A DNA stretch of 64,000 nt from an uncultured Ruminiclostridium sp. (GTDB taxonomy: Bacteria > Bacillota > Clostridia > Oscillospirales > Ruminococcaceae): positions 43,252 to 107,251 of the forward strand of contig CAKSTB010000009.1 in assembly GCA_934490165.1 (NCBI GenBank). The letters are read 5' to 3'. Shown here in pieces: positions 24,926 through 33,241 of this stretch. Each line of letters opens with the position of its first letter. Positions within the stretch are counted from its first letter, which is position 1. The notes under the pieces were generated by a model. The model was not told where the DNA came from. It saw nothing but the letters and a program-made list of their open reading frames with translations, and made no database searches. Made by a program: the position numbers and the translations under genes.

Positions 24926-25813
24926 TTACTCTTTTTTCTTGCCGCAGTTGACACAGTACAGATTACTTATTCTGTTATGTGTACCACAGCTGCTGCAGTT
25001 CCAATAGCTTTCTTGCACGCTATTATTGTATTTACTGAGCTTATCCTGTTCCTTGTTTATTTTATAAACGAGTTTGTTGAGCTTTAATATCACCGTCACA
25101 CCGACAATTCCGGCTATACCGAAAATGAATATATTAGGCTGAGCCTCCATAGATGCGAGCTTGACCCCATAGCTTGCAAAATACGAATCCTGAGGGAAAT
25201 TCTCACTTCCCGTTGAAACAAATAAGTTCCAGATAATAATAACCACGAACGCACCGATATTAACAATGGCGTTCATAAGACACACATTCTTGAAACAATA
25301 CAGACTTTCAGCAGGATCTCTTGAAATATTCGTAATTCCTCTGACAAAATAAACTCCCCATATTATCACCATGATGCACAGCACCATGCATATCAATACG
25401 AAAAGACCGAGAACACCTTTTACCGAATCCGACAGATAATTTGCATTATCCTTGTTCATGATCCTAAACAGTCCGATCAGCTTATCGATCGCGTTGAATG
25501 CAGTTATACTACCGATGTCACTTGCTCCTATCAGCGACAAGACATTCAGTGTGAACAGCGTAAAGAACATACCGAGCGACGCAAACAGCGATATTACAAG
25601 AGCCGCACAGCACAGCAACACTTTTTTCGTATGCGCCGACAGAGTACTGTCGTATCCGGCATATTGCGGCGTCGGCTGTCGGTAAATCTGAGGCTGCGGC
25701 GGGGGGTGCGGCGTATTGACCGCAACATTTCCAGTTCTCAGGTCGGAATGACAATAACGGCATATCACAGCCTCGTCCTGGATCTCCTCAGCACAATAGG
25801 GACATTTTTTCAT
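24926..25813 (-). CDS. Zinc-ribbon membrane protein
   Basis: A 295-residue protein with a zinc ribbon at each end: CPYCAEEIQDEAVICRYC (about 4-21) and the CSSCG...CVNCG pair near the C-terminus. A Pro/Gln-rich linker (about 33-50) and four hydrophobic segments (about 64-95, 130-158, 175-200 and 225-245) lie between. Ribbons presumably face the cytoplasm. Function unknown; such proteins are frequent in clostridia. AGAGAGGAAG precedes the ATG. It heads the three-gene set with the WG lipoprotein and wall hydrolase. Confidence 0.8.
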   Translation of the reverse strand: MKKCPYCAEEIQDEAVICRYCHSDLRTGNVAVNTPHPPPQPQIYRQPTPQYAGYDSTLSAHTKKVLLCCAALVISLFASLGMFFTLFTLNVLSLIGASDIGSITAFNAIDKLIGLFRIMNKDNANYLSDSVKGVLGLFVLICMVLCIMVIIWGVYFVRGITNISRDPAESLYCFKNVCLMNAIVNIGAFVVIIIWNLFVSTGSENFPQDSYFASYGVKLASMEAQPNIFIFGIAGIVGVTVILKLNKLVYKINKEQDKLSKYNNSVQESYWNCSSCGTHNRISNLYCVNCGKKKE

Positions 25814-25949
25814 ATACTTCCTCTCTTTCTGTTTTCATGATTGCAGATAGCTTTAAATTTCCTGTCGCTTCGCATTTGTCGGATTATCCGATATTGCAAA
25901 ACCTACGGTTATGACCTTTCGTAAAGAAAGCTGTCGCTACCGTGATAAT

Positions 25950-26136
25950 GCAAAAAGGCATAGTCCACCCCTCGTGGACTATGCCTTAATTACCATATTG
26001 AATTTTACGCAGAGATATTGTGCACTACTTACAGAGGTGCTGTTACTCAGCCCCCCCCCATTTACATAAATTGGTATTCGTTACCTTACACATATCTCTC
26101 ACCGTTTCATTTCTTAAGTCTTATATTTATGTTTAC
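25950..26136 (-). ncRNA. Candidate ~185-nt small RNA, possibly 6S-like
   Basis: A consensus promoter at 26171-26143 and an intrinsic terminator at 25987-25955 bound a transcript with no ORF. GAGATATGTG near its 5' half pairs with CACAATATCTC near its 3' half, closing a long hairpin with an unpaired middle, and a GCTG/CAGC hairpin sits beside a run of nine G. Length and one-hairpin shape fit 6S RNA, but I see no decisive sequence signature. It could also be a leader of the zinc-ribbon gene. Confidence 0.5.
25955..25987 (-). terminator. Terminator of the candidate small RNA
   Basis: A 14-bp perfect stem AAGGCATAGTCCAC / GTGGACTATGCCTT with a 5-nt loop, followed by TTT on the minus strand. Confidence 0.8.
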
Positions 26137-26142
26137 ACTACA

Positions 26143-26171
26143 AGTATATCATTGTAGATTTATTTTGTCAA
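26143..26171 (-). promoter_or_regulatory. Sigma-A promoter of the candidate small RNA
   Basis: Minus strand TTGACA (26171-26166), 17-nt spacer, TATACT (26148-26143). Confidence 0.8.
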
Positions 26172-26268
26172 GCGGGTTTACAGAAAACACCCGGATATAT
26201 ACGCAAATATTTAAGTAATTACAGCATAAACATTATCGTTTTCTATAAATCAACGCTTGGTGTAACCC

Positions 26269-26430
26269 CGCCGTTTTGCTGTCCTTTGCTATGTTGTAAC
26301 AGTATTAAAGGCGGAATTTGAAGCGGCTCACAGCCGCCCGCCGTTTTGCTGTCCTCAGCAAGCCGACACATTTTCAAAGGCGGAACTTGAAGCGGCACAT
26401 TGCCGCTGTCAGTGGCGGGTCGCCACTGAC
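26269..26430. repeat. Two ~70-bp palindromic units plus hairpin
   Basis: CGCCGTTTTGCTGTCC recurs at 26269 and 26339, each followed by AAAGGCGGAA-TTGAAGCGGC and a GCGGC hairpin. The final hairpin (GTCAGTGGCG / CGCCACTGAC) overlaps the 3' end of the flavoprotein gene. Related pieces lie at 20275-20310 and 40677-40706. Confidence 0.6.
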
Positions 26431-27638
26431 ACAGCCGCGCTGTGCGCTGTTGAAAATGCTATCTGTAGGTTGTACCCGCCTGTGTAAGCGGCGCAGTCGA
26501 TAATTTCGCCCGCAAAATACAGCCCACTGATCAGCTTCGACTGCATCGTCTTCGGGTCAATTTCCTTAAGCGATACCCCGCCGTCGGTTATTATCGCCTC
26601 TTCTATCGGGCGCAGTCCCGTGACCGTCAGGTCAAAGCGCTTGAGCGCATTTACGATTGCCGCTCTCTGCACCTTGGTTACTTCACTTATTTTGGTATCG
26701 ATTGCAACTCCCGCCTTGTCAAGCACAGGTTCAACCATCGCCTGCGGCAGAAGTCCGCGCATTACTGTAGATATCTGCTTTGCGTGCTGTTCGCCAAAGT
26801 CGCGCAGAAGCCTTGCGTCAAGCTTCTTGTCGTCAAGCGCAGGCTTAAGGTCTATTTCAAGCCTGTAATCGCTTTTCTTGACATACGCCGATGCAGAAAG
26901 CACAAGCGGACCGCTCACTCCGAAATGCGTGAACAGCATCTCACCAAGCTCCTTGTACACCACCTTATTTTTAGCCGTATCGATAAGCGACAGCGTAACG
27001 TTCTTAAGGCTCAGCCCCGACATATCACAGCAACAGCTCTCTTTTACGCATATCGGGACAAGCATGGGCTTCGGTTCAACGATAGTGTGACCGAGCGCCC
27101 GGGCTATCTCATATCCGCTGCCGTCCGAGCCTGTGCCGCTGTACGACGCTCCGCCCGTCGCTATTATGACGTTATCCGCATAAACCTCGCTCTCGCCGAG
27201 CCTTACGCCCTTGACTCTGCCGTCCTCGGTTATTACGCCCTTTGCGTGCGCGGTGATTATTTTGACACCGAGCGTGCCCATACGCTTTTTAAGCGCTTCG
27301 ACAATGTCCTTTGCACTGTCGGAAACAGGAAAAACCCGGTTTCCTCTCTCGGTTTTCAGCGGTACGCCCAGCCCCTCAAAGAAGCTCATTGTATCATACG
27401 CCGAAAAACCCGCAAGAGCGCTGTATAAAAAGCGGCTTCCTGTGGGTATGTTCTTCATTATATTGTCGTTGTCGCTGTTGTTGGTGACGTTGCACCTGCC
27501 CTTGCCGGTTATGGCAAGCTTTTTGCCGAGCTGTCTGTTGTGCTCTATTACAACGGTGCGCACACCTCTCTCAGAGGCAAAAACAGCGGCAGCCATACCT
27601 GCCGCGCCCCCGCCGATTATTGCTAAGTCGTAGTTCAT
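26409..27638 (-). CDS. NAD(P)/FAD-dependent oxidoreductase, HI0933/BaiN family
   Basis: A 409-residue flavoprotein of the HI0933 (YhiN/BaiN-like) family. The FAD dinucleotide motif LAIIGGGAAGMAAAVFASERG is at the N-terminus, KLAITGKGRCNVTN follows, and the late motif PKTMQSKLISGLYFAGEI binds flavin near the C-terminus. The frame is open upstream, but the ATG at 27638 overlaps the RpiR stop (TAATG), giving a coupled start. The last residues (SVATRH and stop) are encoded by a palindromic repeat, so the C-terminus has been remodelled. The physiological substrate of most family members is unknown. Confidence 0.9.
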   Translation of the reverse strand: MNYDLAIIGGGAAGMAAAVFASERGVRTVVIEHNRQLGKKLAITGKGRCNVTNNSDNDNIMKNIPTGSRFLYSALAGFSAYDTMSFFEGLGVPLKTERGNRVFPVSDSAKDIVEALKKRMGTLGVKIITAHAKGVITEDGRVKGVRLGESEVYADNVIIATGGASYSGTGSDGSGYEIARALGHTIVEPKPMLVPICVKESCCCDMSGLSLKNVTLSLIDTAKNKVVYKELGEMLFTHFGVSGPLVLSASAYVKKSDYRLEIDLKPALDDKKLDARLLRDFGEQHAKQISTVMRGLLPQAMVEPVLDKAGVAIDTKISEVTKVQRAAIVNALKRFDLTVTGLRPIEEAIITDGGVSLKEIDPKTMQSKLISGLYFAGEIIDCAAYTGGYNLQIAFSTAHSAAVSVATRH

Positions 27639-28498
27639 TATACGTCCTTTTTGTATACCTGATTTTCCTCCCACAGCGTTTCAAGCTTGCCGAAGGTCTG
27701 TTCGATATTGTCCTTGTTTCTTGCGCTTACCGCAACGATTATAGCGTTGAGCAGGCTGAGCGGGGCTACAAGAGAGTCCGCAAAGCTTGCCATATCGCTC
27801 CTTGCGATAAGGAGCTCGTTCGCATAGGGAGCAAGCGGTGAAGTCACGCTGTCTGTTATTGCGACAACATTCGCGTTACAGTTCTTTGCGTAAGCGGTAG
27901 CCTTTATCGTACTCTGTGAATAGCGCGGGAATGATATCGCGATAAACGCGTCCTCGCTGTTCATATGTATGATCTGCTGATAGATACCGCTTGTGCTGAT
28001 AGCCTGTACAAAGTGCACGTTGTCAAATATCAGCTGGAAGTTGTAGTCGAGAAATCTCGCCAGGATACTGCTGCTCATAGCGCCGAGTATGTATATTCTT
28101 CTTGCGGAGCATATCTTTTCGATAGCCGCGTCAAAAACCTTGGGGTCAATTTCTTCAAGCGTTCTGCGGATACGATCCATATCCTGCGTAAGCGTATTCT
28201 TGAGCACGCCGTCGTCACCGATACGGTCGTTTGTTATGTTGATACGCTGTACCGCCGTAAGACGGTTCTTTATCAGCGACTGTAGGCTCTTCTGGAGCTC
28301 AGGGTAACCCTCAAATCCCATTTCTATGGCGAAACGCACGACTGTGGACTCGCTGACATTCACAGCGTTTCCGAGCTTGAGCGCCGTCATATACGCCGCC
28401 TTTTCATAGCTGTTTATGATGAAATTTGCTATGAGCTTCTGACTTTTTGAGAAAGTGCTCATCTTATTTTCAATCTGAACAAGTAGATCTTCCTGCAT
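27638..28498 (-). CDS. RpiR/MurR-family transcriptional regulator
   Basis: A 286-residue regulator. The N-terminal HTH_6 domain (about 1-80) contains VSESTVVRFAIEMGFEGYPE. The C-terminal SIS domain (about 120-260) contains RIYILGAMSSSILARFLDYN and FIAISFPRYSQST and should bind a phosphosugar. It overlaps the flavoprotein start by one nucleotide. Repeated TGCAAG/CTTGCA sites and a perfect CTTGCATATGCAAG palindrome lie just upstream, suggesting autoregulation. The effector is unknown. Confidence 0.92.
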   Translation of the reverse strand: MQEDLLVQIENKMSTFSKSQKLIANFIINSYEKAAYMTALKLGNAVNVSESTVVRFAIEMGFEGYPELQKSLQSLIKNRLTAVQRINITNDRIGDDGVLKNTLTQDMDRIRRTLEEIDPKVFDAAIEKICSARRIYILGAMSSSILARFLDYNFQLIFDNVHFVQAISTSGIYQQIIHMNSEDAFIAISFPRYSQSTIKATAYAKNCNANVVAITDSVTSPLAPYANELLIARSDMASFADSLVAPLSLLNAIIVAVSARNKDNIEQTFGKLETLWEENQVYKKDV

Positions 28499-28565
28499 TT
28501 TAATATCCTTTCGGCATTATGCCAATGTTTCATACACGTTAATTGTACTACATTTCAGGCAGTTT

Positions 28566-28654
28566 TGCAAGCAAAAAATGCAAGATTTCAGAATTTTCCG
28601 TCAGAACAGTCGAATTATACATTTTTTTCAAGCAAATTTTCTTGCATATGCAAG
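28566..28654 (-). promoter_or_regulatory. Putative operator cluster and -10 of rpiR-like gene
   Basis: TGCAAG at 28566 and 28579, CAAGC at 28629, and the 14-bp palindrome CTTGCATATGCAAG at 28641-28654. A TATAAT -10 lies at 28618-28613 on the minus strand without a clear -35. Confidence 0.5.
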
Positions 28655-28683
28655 CATAGATGGTTGGTTCTTGCGTGAAAATA

Positions 28684-29631
28684 CTATTTTTCCGTATCAG
28701 AAACGATTTTCATCATAACTGCCGCCGCATACTCGACCGTCATATTCCCTCCGTCAATGATACCCGCCTTTTCCGCGTCCGTTCCGACAGCGTATATACC
28801 AAGGTCTGTACCACCGTGCAGACACTGGGTCACAGCGACTGCCTTTGCACCCTTTGCTATAACTACTCCGAGTGCCGCTCTTACCTTTTCGGGCATTCCG
28901 CCCGCTCCGTAACAACGGATAACAAATCCTTTTATTCCGCTATCGTATAACAGCACTATTATATCCGCATTGAAAGACGGGTGCATATCAAGCAACGCGA
29001 CCTTTCCGTCCGCCTTGCAAAGCGAGCTGTCGTACCTGTACTCTCCTGCCGTGACTTTCTCCGGGTGAGTGATCCTGACATTTCCGCCCACGATTTTGCC
29101 TATTTCGCTCTCCGATGCGGTGAAAGCAAGGTCGGATACGGTATCTGTCTTGGTGCAGTCGCTTCCGGACATAATTATGCCGCCAAAAACCACACATACG
29201 CAGTGCAGAGCCTTATTTGCCGCCGCTTCTACCGCGTCCGCAAAATTTCTCGGTGCGTCGCTATCCTTATCGAAGAACGGACGCTGTGAGCCCGTAAGCA
29301 CAACCGGTATCGGCGGGTTTTCGAGCATGACTGACAGCGCGGCGGCAGTATACGCCATAGTGTCCGTACCGTGTGTTATGACCATTCCGTCATATTTTTC
29401 CATATATCCATCGATCGTATCGGAGATACGCTTATGATCGGCTGTTGTCATATCACTGCTGTCGATATTCATCAGCACAAGCGGTGTAATTTCATACTTT
29501 GCGCTTATATCCGGCATAAGCGACAATATACGCTGTGCCTGCTCAATGCTTGAACACGGCGAAAGCCCGCTTTCAGTGCCGACGCACGAGAATGTTCCGC
29601 CGGTCAGTATCCATAGAATTCTCTTTTTCAT
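28684..29631 (-). CDS. L-asparaginase, type I
   Basis: A 315-residue asparaginase that hydrolyses asparagine to aspartate and ammonia. The two catalytic threonine motifs are present: LTGGTF (Thr13) and VITHGTDTMAYTAAALS. There is no signal peptide, so it should be cytoplasmic (AnsA-like). Glutaminase side activity is possible. AAGGAGCGGTT precedes the ATG. It is about 185 bp from the regulator gene and is probably transcribed separately. Confidence 0.93.
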   Translation of the reverse strand: MKKRILWILTGGTFSCVGTESGLSPCSSIEQAQRILSLMPDISAKYEITPLVLMNIDSSDMTTADHKRISDTIDGYMEKYDGMVITHGTDTMAYTAAALSVMLENPPIPVVLTGSQRPFFDKDSDAPRNFADAVEAAANKALHCVCVVFGGIIMSGSDCTKTDTVSDLAFTASESEIGKIVGGNVRITHPEKVTAGEYRYDSSLCKADGKVALLDMHPSFNADIIVLLYDSGIKGFVIRCYGAGGMPEKVRAALGVVIAKGAKAVAVTQCLHGGTDLGIYAVGTDAEKAGIIDGGNMTVEYAAAVMMKIVSDTEK

Positions 29632-30332
29632 ACAACCGCTCCTTTGACTTATCCCTGCTGATATTATACACCGTCAGCCCGACTTATACAAGTCGATTTT
29701 AGGGTTTGTGACACAACCCGAAAAAGGAAAAATGAGTCGAAGCGCAAAAGATAGTGCGCACGGCTCACTTTTTTGTATAGTTTACTCCTATTATATTGCT
29801 TTAGTAATTAACAATGATAGCAAACTCCCGATAGTTCTATCCGTCGGATAGCACTTCTCGGGTTCGCTATTCTGTGCGATAACGTTGCTACTATGTGTGA
29901 GGGGAAGAACCAAAGGGAACAGGACAAGGGACTTAGCAGCCCCTCTCCCTCTCCCTTAGGTTTTCCCCCTCACGCTCCCTCTTTCCTTACCCACACCCAC
30001 ACCCCGCTAGGGTGTTGGCTAAACTCGTGTAACCACCCGAATATCGTATATCCTGTAGGTTCTGGAACGCTTAACGCTACACGTCCGCAGTTTTAGTACA
30101 TATATCTCAGGTTAGTAGCGTTTTTTGAAGGGTTAATGTTAGCGCAGTTGCACTGGTACACTCACGAAATTATTAACACCTTATCGGCACGGAAACTGTT
30201 TTCAGCGTTGTTGGCTATATATTTATTGCTCTGACTTTTTATAATATGTTGCATTGCAATTTTAATGAATTTTGATAAGCTAAGGAATCGTGTCATAATT
30301 CCATGCCGGCGCACTGCGTCCGAGAACGTTTT
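29632..30332. other. Intergenic region with palindromic blocks
   Basis: No gene supported. A hairpin TGAGTCG...CGGCTCA near 29731-29768 has T-runs on both sides. A 54-nt imperfect hairpin spans about 29817-29872, and a purine/pyrimidine-skewed block that can pair with itself spans about 29896-29975. AACGCTAC (about 30071) and GTAGCGTT (about 30115) could form a wide hairpin followed by T's. No protein frame with a ribosome binding site was seen. Confidence 0.5.
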
Positions 30333-30388
30333 AACACGGTTTAAACACGCCGTTTTAACTTGACGGCGTGTTTAAACCGTGTTATAAT
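30333..30388 (+). promoter_or_regulatory. Promoter embedded in a 21-bp perfect inverted repeat
   Basis: TTGACG (30360-30365), 17-nt spacer, TATAAT (30383-30388). Arms 30333-30353 and 30363-30383 are perfect 21-bp inverted repeats with a 9-nt spacer; each contains GTTTAAAC. The right arm fills the promoter spacer. It drives the operon starting at 30433. Confidence 0.8.
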
Positions 30389-30432
30389 ATATTAAATATA
30401 GTCACTAAACAAAATCAGGTTAAGGATATAAG

Positions 30433-31338
30433 ATGCACGAACAGTTTAAAAACGAGAAATGTGCCGCCTGCGGCATGAAATTCTTTGATGATGAGGATAT
30501 AGTAGTCTGCCCCGAATGCGGCGCACCGTATCATCGTGAATGCTGGAACAGGATAGGCGACTGCGTTCACTCAGCCGAGCACGGCAGTTATGAATGGAAG
30601 GGCGACAGCGAGGAGCTTCGCGAACACCTTGAAAATATCGAGAATGCGGAAAACAGCAAGTACGAAACCACCGAGGACGGCTTTGAGATATTCCATGTCG
30701 AAAGCTTCGGCGAATACCGTGAAATAATGGATAAAAGACTGCTTGAGCAGGAAAGGGACTTTGAAAACGTAAACGGTGTTACGGTACAGGAGCTTCTGAA
30801 ATTTGTAGGAAAAAACGCATATTATTATATCCCCGCTTTCAACGATATGCGCAAAAACAATAAGATCCTGAAGCTGAATTTCGCCGCTTTTCTGTTCTTC
30901 CCCATACATTGCTTTTACCGCAGAATGAACCTGTTCGGCGTAATAATGATGGTATTGCTCTTTATGACCGTTGAGGCAAAAATACTCATAACTCATTTTG
31001 CCGACGAGCTCGGACTGTCACAGAGCAACATTTTTACGGCATTTCTTCTTACAACCGCCGCGTCTATCGCCCTTAATATATTCGTGCTGATGTTTTTCAA
31101 CAGCTTTTACTTTAAAACGGCAGTCAAAAAAATAAGTATGATAAAGCAACACTACGCAAGCGAAAACTATGACCGTGTCCTTGCGAGGATTGAAGCCGCA
31201 GGCAGACCCGGCATACTTTATTCGATCGCTTTTTCATTTTGCAGTGCCGTCGCCGTTCTGCTTGTTTTCCAGCTGATAAACAGTATGCTCGGAATAGGGT
31301 ACTCTATGATTGATGTGTTAGTAAGCTTATTACAGTGA
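30433..31338 (+). CDS. RING-like zinc-finger membrane protein
   Basis: A 301-residue protein. The N-terminus is a treble-clef RING-like finger: Cys10/Cys13, Cys26/Cys29, His34/Cys37 and Cys45 (CAACGMKF, CPECGAPYHRECW). A hydrophilic region follows to about 150. Three hydrophobic segments at about 153-190, 200-228 and 258-285 include FAAFLFFPIHCFYRRMNLFG, like DUF2628-type membrane proteins. Prokaryotic RING-like fingers may bind protein rather than act as ubiquitin ligases. It is first in a plus-strand operon reaching at least rsmI. Confidence 0.8.
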   Translation: MHEQFKNEKCAACGMKFFDDEDIVVCPECGAPYHRECWNRIGDCVHSAEHGSYEWKGDSEELREHLENIENAENSKYETTEDGFEIFHVESFGEYREIMDKRLLEQERDFENVNGVTVQELLKFVGKNAYYYIPAFNDMRKNNKILKLNFAAFLFFPIHCFYRRMNLFGVIMMVLLFMTVEAKILITHFADELGLSQSNIFTAFLLTTAASIALNIFVLMFFNSFYFKTAVKKISMIKQHYASENYDRVLARIEAAGRPGILYSIAFSFCSAVAVLLVFQLINSMLGIGYSMIDVLVSLLQ

Positions 31339-31386
31339 TTTTTGCGGATATAACGGTATACGGTTCATGAAAGGAGGAACGACACT

Positions 31387-33207
31387 TTGAGCAAGCTTAA
31401 AACATTTTACGGCAAAAAGGGCGAAAAAGGTATGTCGCTCCTTATATTTTTTGTGTTCTTTATACTCGGCTCTGCGCTCGGAATGTTTATGCAGACAGCT
31501 TCTCTCGAAGAGGAGTTTACCGGCGCTGCTGCCGCCGCCGCGTTCTTAGGCAGGGACTGGACAGGCGTAATGCCGTCTGTCGGCAGTATCAGCGGATTTC
31601 TCCGCGGCATACCGTACCTGCCGACTATGCTTTGCCCCGACCCTGTGCTCCAATATAAATTGTTTATGCTGATAAATTCTGCGGCATATGCGGTAATACC
31701 GCTTGCGGCGTTCCGTCTTTCCGAAAGGCTCGGAGTTGAAAAGCTGTGGCAAAGACTTATTATAACGGCGCTGTGCGGCATTTTTCCGTCGGTGCTCATC
31801 TATTCGCATTATCTGCTGTCAGAACCGCTAGCCGCTGTGTTTGTATGGCTTCTCATGCTTGTTATATTCAGAAGAGAAAGGGAAGGCGGCAAAAAAGCAG
31901 GCGTATTCTTTGCGTCCGTTATTGCGGGACTGCTTACAGCAGGCGCGTACTTCCTGTCACCCGCCTGCATCGGAATATTTATTGCCGTGTGCCTGTTCTG
32001 TCTTTACGCTAAGCTTACAGGCGGTAAAAAGACGATTTATTTCGGCGTATACGCCGTGACATTTGTTCTGCTGTTTGCGGCGGATATCATATTCACATAT
32101 CTCGCAAGGGATATGTACGACTTCTCGGGAGGGATCGTACAGTCGGTGCTCGGCTCGGTTCAGGCACTTGCTGACGGCGGCGCGACACTGCTTACGCTTA
32201 TCGGCGGACGGCTGTATTACTTCATCATCTCAACATGGGGTATAGGCGGCGCGGCGCTTACGTTCGTTATAATAGCGATCGTAAGCTTTATCCGCAGTAA
32301 AAGAAAAAAAGAAGAACAATATTATGACGGTTCTTTTGTATCAATGGGCGTGCTTTGTACGCTTATGCTCATTTTCACACTGCCGATCGATGCTTTTCTG
32401 CGCGTTGACGGAATTACGACAGCACAGGACACAATATTCGGTGCTGCATCGGTATTCACTGTTGCTGTGCCTTTTGTACTGATATTTTTCAGCTATATTT
32501 TCGTATACGGCATAAGCTATTCAAGGCTTCTGCTAAGCGTTACCGGAAACGGTATCGCCGCCACCGCGGCTCTGCTTCTTTACAACGCATCAAAAGCGGG
32601 TACGCAGATACTCAGCAACGTTATGACACCCGGTATCACGGCTATGCTTATCGGCTGTGACGCATCATCGGGACTTACAAGCTCGGATATGCTGTATCCT
32701 GTCTGCCTGCTGTTCACTGTATTTGCGGCGGCTGTGCCGGTCGTATGCTGTACAAAGGTCCACGCGTCAAAAATAACCGCCTTTATCTTTACGGGGGCGG
32801 TGATATACGCAAGCCTTGCGACCGCTTCAAGCGGGCTGTTCGGTTATGCCGCACAAAGCCGTGAAAATGTTTCGGATACTCTGAGAATAAACGAATATAT
32901 CACCGCTTATTCCGGCGGTACGGAAAACAAGACGATAGCCGTTTATGACGAAGACCGTATGACAGCAATGAGCATACAGTACTACAATCAATCCTCAACG
33001 GTTAAATATATAAAAGACGGCGAGGCTATCCCCACCGACTGCTATCTTGTCAGCACAAACTCGGTAAGATCCGACGGTGCGTGCGTACTTATCGGACGTA
33101 TAAACGACATAAACGTATACGCAATAGGCAGGAATGCGATCAGACACAATGAAGATGAGCCGCCCGAAAAGCCCGAAGACAACGATCTTCCCGAAAGCGA
33201 ACAATAA
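31387..33207 (+). CDS. Polytopic membrane protein, glycosyltransferase C-like
   Basis: A 606-residue protein with about 12 hydrophobic helices and an extracellular C-terminal domain (about 490-585) ending in an acidic Pro-rich tail. The start is TTG, with AAAGGAGG 9 nt before it. The early acidic SLEEEFT after the first helix recalls the first-loop acidic residue of GT-C glycosyltransferases, and the helix layout fits, but no diagnostic motif is certain. It may glycosylate an envelope polymer or protein. It sits between the RING-like gene and ktrB. Confidence 0.7.
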   Translation: MSKLKTFYGKKGEKGMSLLIFFVFFILGSALGMFMQTASLEEEFTGAAAAAAFLGRDWTGVMPSVGSISGFLRGIPYLPTMLCPDPVLQYKLFMLINSAAYAVIPLAAFRLSERLGVEKLWQRLIITALCGIFPSVLIYSHYLLSEPLAAVFVWLLMLVIFRREREGGKKAGVFFASVIAGLLTAGAYFLSPACIGIFIAVCLFCLYAKLTGGKKTIYFGVYAVTFVLLFAADIIFTYLARDMYDFSGGIVQSVLGSVQALADGGATLLTLIGGRLYYFIISTWGIGGAALTFVIIAIVSFIRSKRKKEEQYYDGSFVSMGVLCTLMLIFTLPIDAFLRVDGITTAQDTIFGAASVFTVAVPFVLIFFSYIFVYGISYSRLLLSVTGNGIAATAALLLYNASKAGTQILSNVMTPGITAMLIGCDASSGLTSSDMLYPVCLLFTVFAAAVPVVCCTKVHASKITAFIFTGAVIYASLATASSGLFGYAAQSRENVSDTLRINEYITAYSGGTENKTIAVYDEDRMTAMSIQYYNQSSTVKYIKDGEAIPTDCYLVSTNSVRSDGACVLIGRINDINVYAIGRNAIRHNEDEPPEKPEDNDLPESEQ

Positions 33208-33241
33208 GAATTATCAAAAACTAAGGAGTTAAGCTTAAAAA

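Noticed and set aside
25814..25950. c-di-GMP or other known riboswitch upstream of the zinc-ribbon gene
   Set aside because: Two GCGACAG repeats and a GAAAG loop drew attention, but the order does not match any riboswitch consensus I know.
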